Shown here: positions 53,042-63,934 of the stretch, piece by piece
Layout of the letters: each line of letters begins with the position of its first letter
Position numbering within the stretch: position 1 is the stretch's first letter
Made by a program: the position numbers and the translations under genes
Assembly: GCA_965205995.1 (NCBI GenBank)
Contig: OZ242200.1
Location: 4,402,001-4,466,000, forward strand
From: MPNO01 sp965205995
Lineage (GTDB): Bacteria; Pseudomonadota; Alphaproteobacteria; MPNO01
Direction of reading: 5' to 3'
Length of the DNA: 64,000 bases
The notes under the pieces: generated by a model
The model's database searches: none
Told to the model about the DNA's origin: nothing
The model's input: the letters and a program-made list of their open reading frames with translations, nothing else

Positions 53042-54354
53042 CCAATATCGAGTTCGGCGCCCTCCTGTTCGGCATCTGCCTGCTGCTGATCGCCTTGCGC
53101 ATGCCGGTCGGGGTGGCGATGTTCGTGGTCGGCGGGTCCGGTTTCGTCTCGCTCGCGGGCTGGTCGGCGTTTCTCAACCTGCTCAATACCGGGCCGTTCG
53201 GGCGGGTGTCGAGCTACACGCTGTCGGTATTGCCGCTGTTCCTGCTGATGGGGCAGTTCGCGACCCAGGCCGGGTTGAGCCGCTCGCTGTTCCAGGCCGC
53301 GCGGGCCTGGGTCGGGCATCGGCGCGGCGGGCTCGCCATCTCGACCATTTTCGGTTGTGCGGCCTTCGGGGCGATCTGCGGCTCGTCGATCGCGACCGGC
53401 GCGACGATGGCCTCGGTGGCGCTGCCGGAGATGAAGCGCTACGGCTATTCCGGCGCGCTGGCAACCGGAACTCTCGCCGCCGGCGGCACGCTCGGCATCC
53501 TCATCCCGCCTTCGGTTATCCTGGTGATCTACGCGATCATCACCGAGCAATCGGTGGGCAAGCTGTTCCTCGCCGCCCTGATCCCGGGCCTGATCGCGAC
53601 GATCGGCTATGCCATCGCGATCGCCGTCTATGTGCGGATCAACCCGGAAGCGGGTCCGGTCGCGCCGTCGGTGCCGTTTCGCGAGAGAGTGCGGAGCCTG
53701 GGCGCGGTATGGCCGGTCGCGGCGATTTTTCTTCTGGTCATCGGCGGCATCTATCTCGGGGTGTTCACGCCCACCGAGGGGGCGGCGATCGGCGCGGCGG
53801 CGACCGGTCTGGTGGCGATCGCCTTCGGGCGGCTGAGCTGGGAAAGCTTCGCCTCCAGCCTGCTGGAGACCGCCCAGGCCACCGCGATGATCTTCATCAT
53901 CCTGATCAGCGCCGAGATCTATAACGGCTTCCTGGCGCTGTCGCAGATTCCGGTCGAGCTGGCCGATTTGCTCGCCGAATCGGGCTTGTCGCCGATGGCG
54001 ATCCTGATCGGCATCCTCCTGGTCTATCTGGTGCTGGGCTGCGTGATGGACAGCCTGGCGATGATCCTGCTGACGGTCCCGGTGTTCTTCCCGCTTGTGA
54101 CGGGGCTCGAATTCGGCTTCACCGAGGAAGAGATCGCGATCTGGTTCGGAATCCTCGCGCTGATCGTCGTCGAGGTGGGTTTGATCACCCCGCCCATCGG
54201 CCTCAACGTCTATGTGATCAACTCGCTCGCCGACGGCGTCCCGCTCGGCGATTCGTTTCGCGGCATCGTTCCGTTCCTGCTCAGCGATTTCGTCCGGGTC
54301 GCGATCATTCTCGCCGCACCGGCGACCTGTCTCTGGCTGCCGGGGCTGGTTTGA
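53038..54354 (+). CDS. TRAP transporter large permease (DctM), third system
   Basis: 438 aa with 12 or more helices. Motifs AFGAICGSSIATGATMASVALPEM, LGILIPPSVILVIYAII, GGIYLGVFTPTEGAAIGA and EVGLITPPIGLNVYVINSLA. Completes the DctPQM set started at 51447. The stop codon is the first base of an 18-bp perfect palindrome (54354-54371). Functional assignment is secure; the substrate is not. Confidence 0.93.
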   Translation: MTNIEFGALLFGICLLLIALRMPVGVAMFVVGGSGFVSLAGWSAFLNLLNTGPFGRVSSYTLSVLPLFLLMGQFATQAGLSRSLFQAARAWVGHRRGGLAISTIFGCAAFGAICGSSIATGATMASVALPEMKRYGYSGALATGTLAAGGTLGILIPPSVILVIYAIITEQSVGKLFLAALIPGLIATIGYAIAIAVYVRINPEAGPVAPSVPFRERVRSLGAVWPVAAIFLLVIGGIYLGVFTPTEGAAIGAAATGLVAIAFGRLSWESFASSLLETAQATAMIFIILISAEIYNGFLALSQIPVELADLLAESGLSPMAILIGILLVYLVLGCVMDSLAMILLTVPVFFPLVTGLEFGFTEEEIAIWFGILALIVVEVGLITPPIGLNVYVINSLADGVPLGDSFRGIVPFLLSDFVRVAIILAAPATCLWLPGLV

Positions 54355-54371
54355 CGGATGGGCCCATCCGT
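54354..54371. repeat. Perfect 18-bp palindrome at the end of the dctM gene
   Basis: ACGGATGGGCCCATCCGT reads the same on both strands and begins on the last base of the dctM TGA. It could form a short hairpin (7 bp, GGCC loop), bind a dimeric regulator, or mark the right edge of the inserted cassette. No T-run follows, so it is not a classical terminator. Confidence 0.5.
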
Positions 54372-54380
54372 GCCGCGTCC

Positions 54381-54566
54381 ATTGCGGTTTCGCCCCGCAC
54401 CCCGTATTCTTGCGACGTGCCCGCCGGTGAGGCGGCGCAGGCGTTCCCGAGGGTTGGATTGAGGGCCAAGGACGCCCACAGCTTGGTGGAAACGAAGCCG
54501 CCCGGGTGGAGATCTTCCCACACGCATCCGCATGCCGGTGCGGCGACCGGAGCGCGGGCCGGGCGG
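54381..54566 (+). pseudogene. Decayed duplicate of the nadD 3' region
   Basis: Translated, this stretch reads RTPYSCDVPAGEAAQAF, KDAH, ETKPP, HAGAATGARAG. These align in order with nadD residues RAPYSFDALAGKAAQAF, KDAH, ETKPP and SATEIRAG. The nucleotide match begins near 54381 (ATTGCGGTTT against ATCGCGGTCT) and fades near 54566. It has no ATG, no HxGH motif, and the frame is intact but drifting. It lies where rsfS would normally follow nadD, so it is the old 3' end of nadD, cut off when the TauD-TRAP cassette arrived, or the trace of a homologous integration. The remainder of the gap, to 54640, holds nothing else I recognise. Confidence 0.75.
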
Positions 54567-54640
54567 ACAGGACGCCTGGACGACGGCGCCGCGCACGGCT
54601 TTATGGCCGCGGCACCGCATCGCCGCGATAGGAGCACCCC

Positions 54641-55024
54641 ATAGCAACGACCGAACCGGCCGAACCGGGCCACGCGCCGCTGATCGACGTCATCATCGCC
54701 TGTCTCGAGGACCTCAAGGCGGTCGATGTCGTGAATATCGACCTCAAGGGCAAGTCGACGATTGCCGACAATATGGTCGTCGCGACCGGCACCTCCAGCC
54801 GCCAAGTCGCCGCCCTGGCGGAACGGCTGCTGCAGCGTCTCAAGGGTCTCGGATTCGTGGGGCTGAAGCCCGAAGGGCTGCGCCAGGGCGATTGGGTGCT
54901 GATCGATTCGGGCGATGTGATCGTGCATCTGTTCCGCCCGGAAATCCGGTCCTTCTACAGCATCGAGAAGATGTGGGGCGTGGCGCTGGACCAGGACGGC
55001 CGGTCGTCGCGAGTCGGCGGCTGA
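54641..55024 (+). CDS. rsfS: Ribosomal silencing factor RsfS, non-AUG start
   Basis: About 127 aa. Blocks 30S-50S joining under starvation by binding L14. Hallmarks: DVVNIDLKGKSTIADNMVVATGTSSRQV, FVGLKPEGLRQGDWVLIDSGDVIVHLF. An in-frame TAG (54629-54631) rules out an upstream start. A good GGAG (54631-54634) precedes ATA at 54641, where related proteins would have ATG. The next conventional start is GTG at 54731, which would remove the first 30 residues, including the conserved LIDVIIACLEDLKA helix. Either a mutated start or a true ATA initiation. Confidence 0.85.
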   Translation: MATTEPAEPGHAPLIDVIIACLEDLKAVDVVNIDLKGKSTIADNMVVATGTSSRQVAALAERLLQRLKGLGFVGLKPEGLRQGDWVLIDSGDVIVHLFRPEIRSFYSIEKMWGVALDQDGRSSRVGG

Positions 55025-55045
55025 CCGGGCGCTGCAACGCATTCG

Positions 55046-55516
55046 ATGCGGCTCACCATCGCCTCGGCCGGCCGATTCCGGGATGGACCGGAGCGCAGCC
55101 TCTTCCAACGCTATTGCGGCCGGATCCGCTGGGACGTCCGGTTGAGGGAAATCGAGGCCAAGGGCCGCGCGGCCCCCGCCGAGTTGGTCCGGCGCGAGTC
55201 CGACCTGCTCGCCGCGTGCTGCCCTGCGGGGGCCTATGTCGTCGCGCTCGATGCCGGCGGAAGGATGCTGTCGAGCGAGGAGTTTGCCCGGACGCTCGGC
55301 GATCTGCGCGACGGCGGCAGGCGGGAAATCGTTTTTCTGATCGGCGGCGCTCAAGGCCTTTCGCCGCGGCTGGTCGCCGACGCCGACCTGGTTCTGGCCT
55401 TCGGGTCGGCCACCTGGCCCCACTTGCTCGTCCGCGCCATGCTGATCGAGCAGATCTTCCGCGCCCAGGAAATCCTCGCCGGTCATCCCTATCACCGCGC
55501 AAGGGAGCGCGTCTGA
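55046..55516 (+). CDS. rlmH: 23S rRNA (pseudouridine1915-N3)-methyltransferase RlmH
   Basis: 156 aa SPOUT methyltransferase. FLIGGAQGLSPRLVADADLVLAF (about residues 100-122) is the SAM-binding knot; the C-terminal MLIEQIFRAQEILAGHPYHR is the invariant end. Follows rsfS by 21 nt, the standard order. Confidence 0.96.
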   Translation: MRLTIASAGRFRDGPERSLFQRYCGRIRWDVRLREIEAKGRAAPAELVRRESDLLAACCPAGAYVVALDAGGRMLSSEEFARTLGDLRDGGRREIVFLIGGAQGLSPRLVADADLVLAFGSATWPHLLVRAMLIEQIFRAQEILAGHPYHRARERV

Positions 55517-55580
55517 CGGCTACACCCCTGGCCGTCCCGCCGCTATATAGACACCGACACGCAACCGAACAGGACGGGTC

Positions 55581-56828
55581 TTGAGCCTTCCACGCCCTGC
55601 GAACGCCACCATGGCGAGTGTGCCGCGTGCCGCGAAGATTGCCGTTGTCTTCGCCTGCATGTCGCTCGCCGCTGCGCCTGCGCTGGCCCAGAAAGCCCCG
55701 GCCGGGGACGCCCTGGATCCGGCCAGGCGGGCGATCGAGGGTGCGCGCTCCGACCCGGCGGCGCTCAACCACCAGGGCGAGGCGGAGAAACGCGCGCTGA
55801 GCGCGCTCAAGCAGCATCTCGTGGCAACGGCGACTTCGGTCATTCGGCTCGAGGCCCGGCTCACCGAATTGGAGGAGACGCTTCCCAGGCTGGAGGGCGA
55901 GGAGCGCATCGCCGCCGCGGCGTTGGCCGGCCGGCGCGACGAGGTCGTCAGGCTGCTGGCCGCGTTGCAGCGGCTCGCGAGGCGTCCCGCCGATGGCCGG
56001 ATCCTGGCGATGCAGGATCCGCTCACCATGTTGCGCGGGCGCCTGTTGCTCGGAACGGCGAAGCCGGCGCTGGCCCGCGATGCTCGGGATCTGGCGGCCG
56101 AGCTGGGGCAGCTCGCCTCTCTTCGCGACCTGATAGCACGGCAGCGCCGGCAGCAGGATGACGCGGTCCGCAGGCTCGCCGAGGAACGCCGGGTTCTCGC
56201 GGGTCTGGTCGAAATCCGGTCCGGCCGCAGTGCGAGGCCGGCCGAGGCGGGCGAGGCGACGCCTTCGGGAACCCATGAGCTGGCGCGCCAGATCCAAAGC
56301 ATCGACGAGCTGATCGACCGCCTCGCGCGCGCGCGCCACGCGACCCGTCTGCGCCCCGAGGACCTCGTGCCGGCGGGTCCGGAGGCCGAACCGGCGCCGT
56401 CGGACGCCCACCTGCTGCTGAAGACCGCCCGGATCCCGGCATCCCGGCTGCCCGCTGCCGGTCCGGTCATCGGCCGCTTCGGGAAGCCGGAAGACAATGG
56501 CTGGACCGCCCAGGGGATCACCATCGCTACCCGCTCTTCCGCCCAGGTCGTCGCCCCGCGCGCCGGTACGGCGGTCTTCGCCGAGCCGTTCCTCGGCTAT
56601 GGCGAACTCTTGATAATCGACCACGGCGAGGGATATCATGTGCTGTTAGCGGGCCTCGAACGGCTAGACGCTCGTGTCGGCGACGACCTCGTGTCCGGAG
56701 AACCCATTGGAGTCATGGGATCGGACGCCGGCGCCGCCGACCGCCTCTATATCGAATTGCGCCGCGGCGGCCGGCCTATCGACCCGTTGCCCTGGCTGAC
56801 CGAAAACAGCGACAAGGTGGGCGGATAA
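55581..56828 (+). CDS. EnvC-like murein hydrolase activator with degenerate LytM domain
   Basis: 415 aa. Exported: a signal peptide lies at about residues 12-36, ending AAPALA. A long coiled-coil-rich middle (about 60-230) is followed by a C-terminal M23/LytM domain. The zinc ligands are missing: the HxxxD region reads WTAQGITIAT, and the HxH region reads LYIELRRGG. Such inactive LytM proteins activate amidases instead of cutting peptidoglycan. The start could be TTG 55581 (preceded by AGGACGG) or ATG 55611. ctpA starts on its TAATG stop. A TATATAG sequence near 55544-55550 could be a -10 box. Confidence 0.82.
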   Translation: MSLPRPANATMASVPRAAKIAVVFACMSLAAAPALAQKAPAGDALDPARRAIEGARSDPAALNHQGEAEKRALSALKQHLVATATSVIRLEARLTELEETLPRLEGEERIAAAALAGRRDEVVRLLAALQRLARRPADGRILAMQDPLTMLRGRLLLGTAKPALARDARDLAAELGQLASLRDLIARQRRQQDDAVRRLAEERRVLAGLVEIRSGRSARPAEAGEATPSGTHELARQIQSIDELIDRLARARHATRLRPEDLVPAGPEAEPAPSDAHLLLKTARIPASRLPAAGPVIGRFGKPEDNGWTAQGITIATRSSAQVVAPRAGTAVFAEPFLGYGELLIIDHGEGYHVLLAGLERLDARVGDDLVSGEPIGVMGSDAGAADRLYIELRRGGRPIDPLPWLTENSDKVGG

Positions 56829-58117
56829 TGCGAGCGCGGAAATTCGCAGCGATTGCGGCCATTCTTCTCCTGGCCGCTCCGGTCCAGGCTCAAGCACAGT
56901 CGAACACGTCCGATACCTACCGCCTGCTCAACCTGTTCGGCGACGTGTTCGAACGGGTGCGCGCGGACTACGTCACGGATGTGACCGACGAGAAGCTGGT
57001 CGAGTCCGCGATCAACGGCATGTTGACCGCGCTCGACCCGCATTCGAGCTACCTCAACGCCAAGAACTTCCGTGAAATGCAGGTCCAGAGCCGCGGCGAG
57101 ATCGGCGGGCTCGGGATCGAGGTCACGATGGAGAACGGTCTCGTCAAGGTGGTCTCGCCGATCGACGACACACCGGCCCATCGCGCCGGTCTGCGATCCG
57201 GCGATTTGATCACCCATCTCGACAATGAAGCGGTGCAGGGGCTCACCCTGTCCGAGGCGGTCGAGCGCATGCGCGGCCCGCCCGACACCGACATATTGCT
57301 CACCGTACGGCGCACCAACCGCGAGCCCTTCGACGTCACCATCACGCGCGCCGTGATCAAGATCCAGTCGGTGCGCTCGCGCGCCGAGGGCGATATCGGC
57401 TATATCCGCATCATCTCCTTCAGCGAGCAGACGCTGGGCGGGATCGAGCGCGCGATGGAGAAGCTCCGCACCGAGATAGGCGGAGGGTTGAAGGGCCTGG
57501 TCCTCGATCTCCGCAACAACCCGGGCGGGTTGCTCGAACAATCGATCAAGGTGGTCGATTTCTTCCTCGAGCGCGGCGAGATCGTGTCCACCCGGTCGCG
57601 CCGTCCGGACGACGCGCAGCGTTTCAACGCCAAGTCCGGAGACAGCGCCGAAGGCCTGCCCATCGTGGTCCTGATCAACGGCGGTTCGGCCTCCGCGTCG
57701 GAGATCGTCGCCGGGGCGCTGCAGGACCACCGGCGCGCCGTCGTCATGGGGACGCGCTCATTCGGCAAGGGCTCGGTGCAGACCATCGTCCCGCTCGAGG
57801 GTCACGGCGCGATCCGGCTCACCACCGCGCATTATTACACCCCGTCCGGCCGGTCGATCCAAGCCAAGGGTATCGAGCCCGACATCGCGGTCGAACAGGC
57901 CCGGGTGGAGGTCCTCGACGAGGAGGGGCAGCGGCGCGAGGGCGATCTGCGCGGCGCGCTGCGCAATCCGAACGAGGCCGGTTCCAAGGACGCGAACGAG
58001 GGCGACGCGAAAAAGACCGAGGCCCAGACCGACGAGCGGCCGCAGGATTACCAGCTGACCCGTGCCCTCGACCTCCTGCGCGGCCTCGCTCTGTTCGGCA
58101 ACAAGGCCACCAACTGA
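56828..58117 (+). CDS. ctpA: Carboxy-terminal processing protease (S41 family, CtpA)
   Basis: 429 aa. Signal peptide MRARKFAAIAAILLLAAPVQAQA at the start. PDZ domain at about residues 85-165 (GLGIEVTMENGLVKVVSPI), then the S41 core with the catalytic Ser in NGGSASASEIVAGALQDH and Lys in GKGSVQTIVPL. Periplasmic serine protease that trims C-termini of exported proteins. The pair with an EnvC-like gene is common in alphaproteobacteria. Its stop overlaps the probable CTG start of rppH. Confidence 0.95.
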   Translation: MRARKFAAIAAILLLAAPVQAQAQSNTSDTYRLLNLFGDVFERVRADYVTDVTDEKLVESAINGMLTALDPHSSYLNAKNFREMQVQSRGEIGGLGIEVTMENGLVKVVSPIDDTPAHRAGLRSGDLITHLDNEAVQGLTLSEAVERMRGPPDTDILLTVRRTNREPFDVTITRAVIKIQSVRSRAEGDIGYIRIISFSEQTLGGIERAMEKLRTEIGGGLKGLVLDLRNNPGGLLEQSIKVVDFFLERGEIVSTRSRRPDDAQRFNAKSGDSAEGLPIVVLINGGSASASEIVAGALQDHRRAVVMGTRSFGKGSVQTIVPLEGHGAIRLTTAHYYTPSGRSIQAKGIEPDIAVEQARVEVLDEEGQRREGDLRGALRNPNEAGSKDANEGDAKKTEAQTDERPQDYQLTRALDLLRGLALFGNKATN

Positions 58118-58647
58118 TCCCGGCCCGGCCCCCGCCCGCCGGCTACCGCGCCTGCGCCGGCATCGTGCTGTTCAACAGCGCCGGCCTGGTCTTCGCCGGC
58201 CGCCGGACCGACACCCATCCCGCGGCCTGGCAGTTTCCCCAGGGCGGAATCCACCCCGGGGAGCCGGCCGACGAAGCGGCGCTGCGCGAACTGGCCGAGG
58301 AAACCGGCACCGACCGGGCGACGATCGTCCACGCCATCGACGGTTGGCTGACCTACGACCTGCCCGACGATCTGCGGACGCGGATGTGGGGCGGGCGCTA
58401 TCGCGGCCAGGCGCAGAGGTGGTTTCTCGCGCGTTTCCACGGCGAAGACGGGGACATCGACATCGCGGCCGGAGATCCGCCCGAGTTCGACGCCTGGCGG
58501 TGGATGCCGCTTGTCGACGTCGCGGCCCAGATCGTCCCTTTCAAGCGCGAGATCTATGCCAGGGTCGTGGCCGCTTTCGCCGACCGGATCGCCCGCGAAT
58601 CGGGTGCGAAGCCTAATGGGCCGCGCGCGCGCGCATCGACATCCTGA
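58114..58647 (+). CDS. rppH: RNA pyrophosphohydrolase RppH, probable CTG start
   Basis: About 177 aa. Nudix box GGIHPGEPADEAALRELAEETG (fits GX5EX7REUXEEXGU). Removes pyrophosphate from RNA 5' ends. In this frame the first conventional start is GTG at 58165, which lies inside the conserved GYRACAGIVLF strand. The only upstream start-like codon before it is CTG at 58114, giving MIPARPPPAGYRACAGI, in a CTGA overlap with the ctpA stop. The 3' end overlaps the convergent ferritin-like gene by 35 nt. Confidence 0.88.
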   Translation: MIPARPPPAGYRACAGIVLFNSAGLVFAGRRTDTHPAAWQFPQGGIHPGEPADEAALRELAEETGTDRATIVHAIDGWLTYDLPDDLRTRMWGGRYRGQAQRWFLARFHGEDGDIDIAAGDPPEFDAWRWMPLVDVAAQIVPFKREIYARVVAAFADRIARESGAKPNGPRARASTS

Positions 58648-59428
58648 GCTTCAGCAGCGCCCAGAACAGCACCACGGTGGGCCCCAAGACCCAGCGCCGT
58701 GTCTTGATGCCGACCGCGTTGAAGATCATCTCCACGCTGCGTTCGAGCATCCCCGGCGTGCAATAGGAGAGCGCACGGTTCCCGTAGGCGCCGCTGTTGC
58801 TCCGCCTGTCATAGGGGCGGTCGCCCCCGTTTGCGGCGAAATAGGCATAGGCAAGCTCGTCGTCCTCGCTCTCGCCGATGCGCGAGGCTGCGACGCGCAA
58901 GCGGCTCCAGAGGCCGAGCGCCTCGCGGTCGAGATAGCGCTTCATGTGGGTGTAGAACAGGCAGTAATGGGCGAACTCGTCGGCCGCGATCCGGCGGCAG
59001 ATCTCCTTCAGCACCGGCTCCTCGGTCGCCTCGGCGAGCGCGCTGTAATAGGTGTTCGTCCCGGTCTCCACCATGCAGCGCGCGATCAGCTCTCCGCTGC
59101 GGCTGCCGCGTACCGAATCGCTCACGTCGACCGGCAGTCTGAAGCCGTCGCGGAAACGCGCGAAGCTGGCATCGAAATCGAACGCCGGATCGGCCAGCTT
59201 CGCCCAGCGTCCGAGCGCGACCCCGTGCTGGACCTCTTCCAACGCCCAACCGTCGACCGCCGTCCTCATGCGGGGATCGTCGTGAAAGACGCCCTTCAGA
59301 TAGCGGCCATAGTCCTTGGCATTGTACTCGACAAGGCTCGCCGCCTTGACGATCGGAACAATGTCGGAATCGACCCGGGCCGGGTCGAATTCATCCCAAG
59401 GAATATCGGTAAGGGTCCAATCTGCCAT
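58613..59428 (-). CDS. Ferritin-like di-iron protein with C-terminal membrane anchor
   Basis: 271 aa. A four-helix di-iron pattern is visible: SLVEYNAKDYG (helix 1 Glu), ALEEVQHGVALG (ExxH, about residue 63), MVETGTNTYY and AADEFAHYCLF (DExxH, about residues 148-152). This resembles the acyl-ACP desaturase / ferritin-like superfamily. The C-terminus has a hydrophobic helix (WVLGPTVVLFWALLKL) that would anchor it. The product could be a fatty-acid or lipid desaturase, or a hydroxylase. Gene name unknown. A promoter-like TTGACA lies upstream (59503-59508). Confidence 0.72.
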   Translation of the reverse strand: MADWTLTDIPWDEFDPARVDSDIVPIVKAASLVEYNAKDYGRYLKGVFHDDPRMRTAVDGWALEEVQHGVALGRWAKLADPAFDFDASFARFRDGFRLPVDVSDSVRGSRSGELIARCMVETGTNTYYSALAEATEEPVLKEICRRIAADEFAHYCLFYTHMKRYLDREALGLWSRLRVAASRIGESEDDELAYAYFAANGGDRPYDRRSNSGAYGNRALSYCTPGMLERSVEMIFNAVGIKTRRWVLGPTVVLFWALLKLRMSMRARAAH

Positions 59429-59479
59429 CCCGACACTCCTCCTGATGTGATACCGCCTTCTCTCGACATGAACTGGTTA

Positions 59480-59508
59480 GGAAATCACTTAGACTCTTAA
59501 CATGTCAA
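59480..59508 (-). promoter_or_regulatory. Candidate promoter for the ferritin-like gene
   Basis: On the minus strand TTGACA lies at 59508-59503, followed after 17 nt by ATTTCC (59485-59480). The -35 is perfect, the -10 poor, and the surrounding 40 bases are unusually AT-rich for this window. It lies in the 151-nt gap between atpC and the ferritin-like gene. Confidence 0.4.
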
Positions 59509-59579
59509 GCAGCAGACAGGGCCACAAAGAAAGAATGAGCCCGGCGAATAAAGGGCCAGGAAGGCGGCGACCCGATTCG

Positions 59580-59993
59580 TCAGCCGCGGGCGCTCCTGAT
59601 CGCCATGCGCAGGGCCTCCGCCGCTGCCAGCCGCTTGCCGGCCTCGGCGGCGGCGCCCTCGTCGGCCGCGCGCTCGAGCGCCTCGCGTGCGGCGGCGATT
59701 CGCCGGTCCGCTTCCCCCTCATCCGCGTCCTCGAGCGGAACCGCATCCTCCGCCAGCACCGTGCAGCGCTCGGGCTGGACCTCCGCCACGCCGCCCGCGA
59801 CAAACACCCGCCGGTCGACAGCCCCACCCTTCCAGATCGAGATAACCCCGGGCCGCACCGTCGAGATCATCGGCGCATGGCCCGGCAGGACACCGAAATC
59901 GCCCTCTCCGCCCGGGACGACCACCATCTCTACGGGGATGGAGAGCAGCAGCCTTTCCGGCGATACCAGCTCGAATTCGACGGTTTCGGCCAT
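59580..59993 (-). CDS. atpC: ATP synthase epsilon subunit
   Basis: 137 aa. N-terminal beta sandwich (FELVSPERLLLSIPVEMVVVPGGEGDFGVLPGHAPMI) and a C-terminal helical hairpin with Ala-rich heptads. Central-stalk subunit of F1 that couples rotation and inhibits ATPase. Last gene of the atp operon, 30 nt after atpD. Confidence 0.96.
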   Translation of the reverse strand: MAETVEFELVSPERLLLSIPVEMVVVPGGEGDFGVLPGHAPMISTVRPGVISIWKGGAVDRRVFVAGGVAEVQPERCTVLAEDAVPLEDADEGEADRRIAAAREALERAADEGAAAEAGKRLAAAEALRMAIRSARG

Positions 59994-60023
59994 TTTCTGC
60001 GGTCCCGGCTGCGTTCGACCCGG

Positions 60024-61448
<1,425 letters not shown>

Positions 61449-61477
61449 CTCTTTACCTCTTTGCCTGAATCCGGCGC

Positions 61478-62377
61478 CTAAACGGCTTCGGCGCCGGAGA
61501 TGATCTCGATCAGCTCGCTGGTGATCGCCGCCTGGCGCGACCGGTTGTAGTCGAGCGTCAGCCGGTCGATCATGTCGCCCGCGTTGCGGGTCGCGTTATC
61601 CATCGCCACCATGCGCGCGCCCTGCTCCGAGGCCGCGTTTTCCAGCAATGCCCGGTAAACCTGTACCGAAAGGTTGAGCGGCAACAGGGCCGCCAGGATT
61701 TCCCCTTCCTCCGGCTCGAACTCGTATATCGCCCTGGAGCCGCCGGCGGGAGCGTCCGCCGCTTCCGCGTTCCCGTCATCCGGCGGGCCGAAGGGGATGA
61801 GCTGCTGGACCGTGACGATCTGGGTGATCACCGACTGGTAGCGGTTATACACCACCGTGCAGACGTCGAAGGCGCCCTCATCGTAAAGCGCGAGCAGTCG
61901 GTTCGCGATTCCGTGCGCATCGTCGAAGCCGAGCCGCGGGCGGCCGACATCGTCGATGGTGTCGACGATGAGGCTGTCATGGTCGCGGACAAGTTGTGCG
62001 CGGCCCTTGCGGCCGACGCAGAGGATCTTGACGGTCTTGCCCGCCGCGCCCAGCTGGCGGATCTGCCGCCGGGCTTCCCGCACGATCGACGAGTTGAACC
62101 CGCCGCAAAGACCGCGGTCGGAGGTCGCGACCACCAGCAGATGGACATCTTCCTTGCCGGTTCCGGCGAGCAGCGGCGGCGCGCCCTGGATGCTGCCGAG
62201 GCTCGCCGCGACGGAGCCCAGCACGCGCTCCATCCTATCGGCATAGGGTCTCGCCGCCTCGGCCTGTTCCTGCGCCCGCCTGAGCTTCGCCGCCGCGACC
62301 ATCTTCATCGCCGACGTGATCTTCTGCGTCGACTTGACGCTGTTGATCCGCGTGCGCAGGTCCTTGAGGGTCGGCAT
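61478..62377 (-). CDS. atpG: ATP synthase gamma subunit
   Basis: 299 aa rotor subunit. MPTLKDLRTRINSVKSTQKITSAMKMVAAAKLRRAQ at the start and NATRNAGDMIDRLTLDYNRSRQAAIT near the end are the two helices of the central coiled coil. A short acidic insertion (DDGNAEAADAPAGG) is seen near residue 205. Between atpA and atpD. Confidence 0.97.
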   Translation of the reverse strand: MPTLKDLRTRINSVKSTQKITSAMKMVAAAKLRRAQEQAEAARPYADRMERVLGSVAASLGSIQGAPPLLAGTGKEDVHLLVVATSDRGLCGGFNSSIVREARRQIRQLGAAGKTVKILCVGRKGRAQLVRDHDSLIVDTIDDVGRPRLGFDDAHGIANRLLALYDEGAFDVCTVVYNRYQSVITQIVTVQQLIPFGPPDDGNAEAADAPAGGSRAIYEFEPEEGEILAALLPLNLSVQVYRALLENAASEQGARMVAMDNATRNAGDMIDRLTLDYNRSRQAAITSELIEIISGAEAV

Positions 62378-62401
62378 ACCGGTCGACTTCCGCGGGCTGG
62401 C

Positions 62402-63933
<1,532 letters not shown>

Positions 63934-63934
<1 letters not shown>

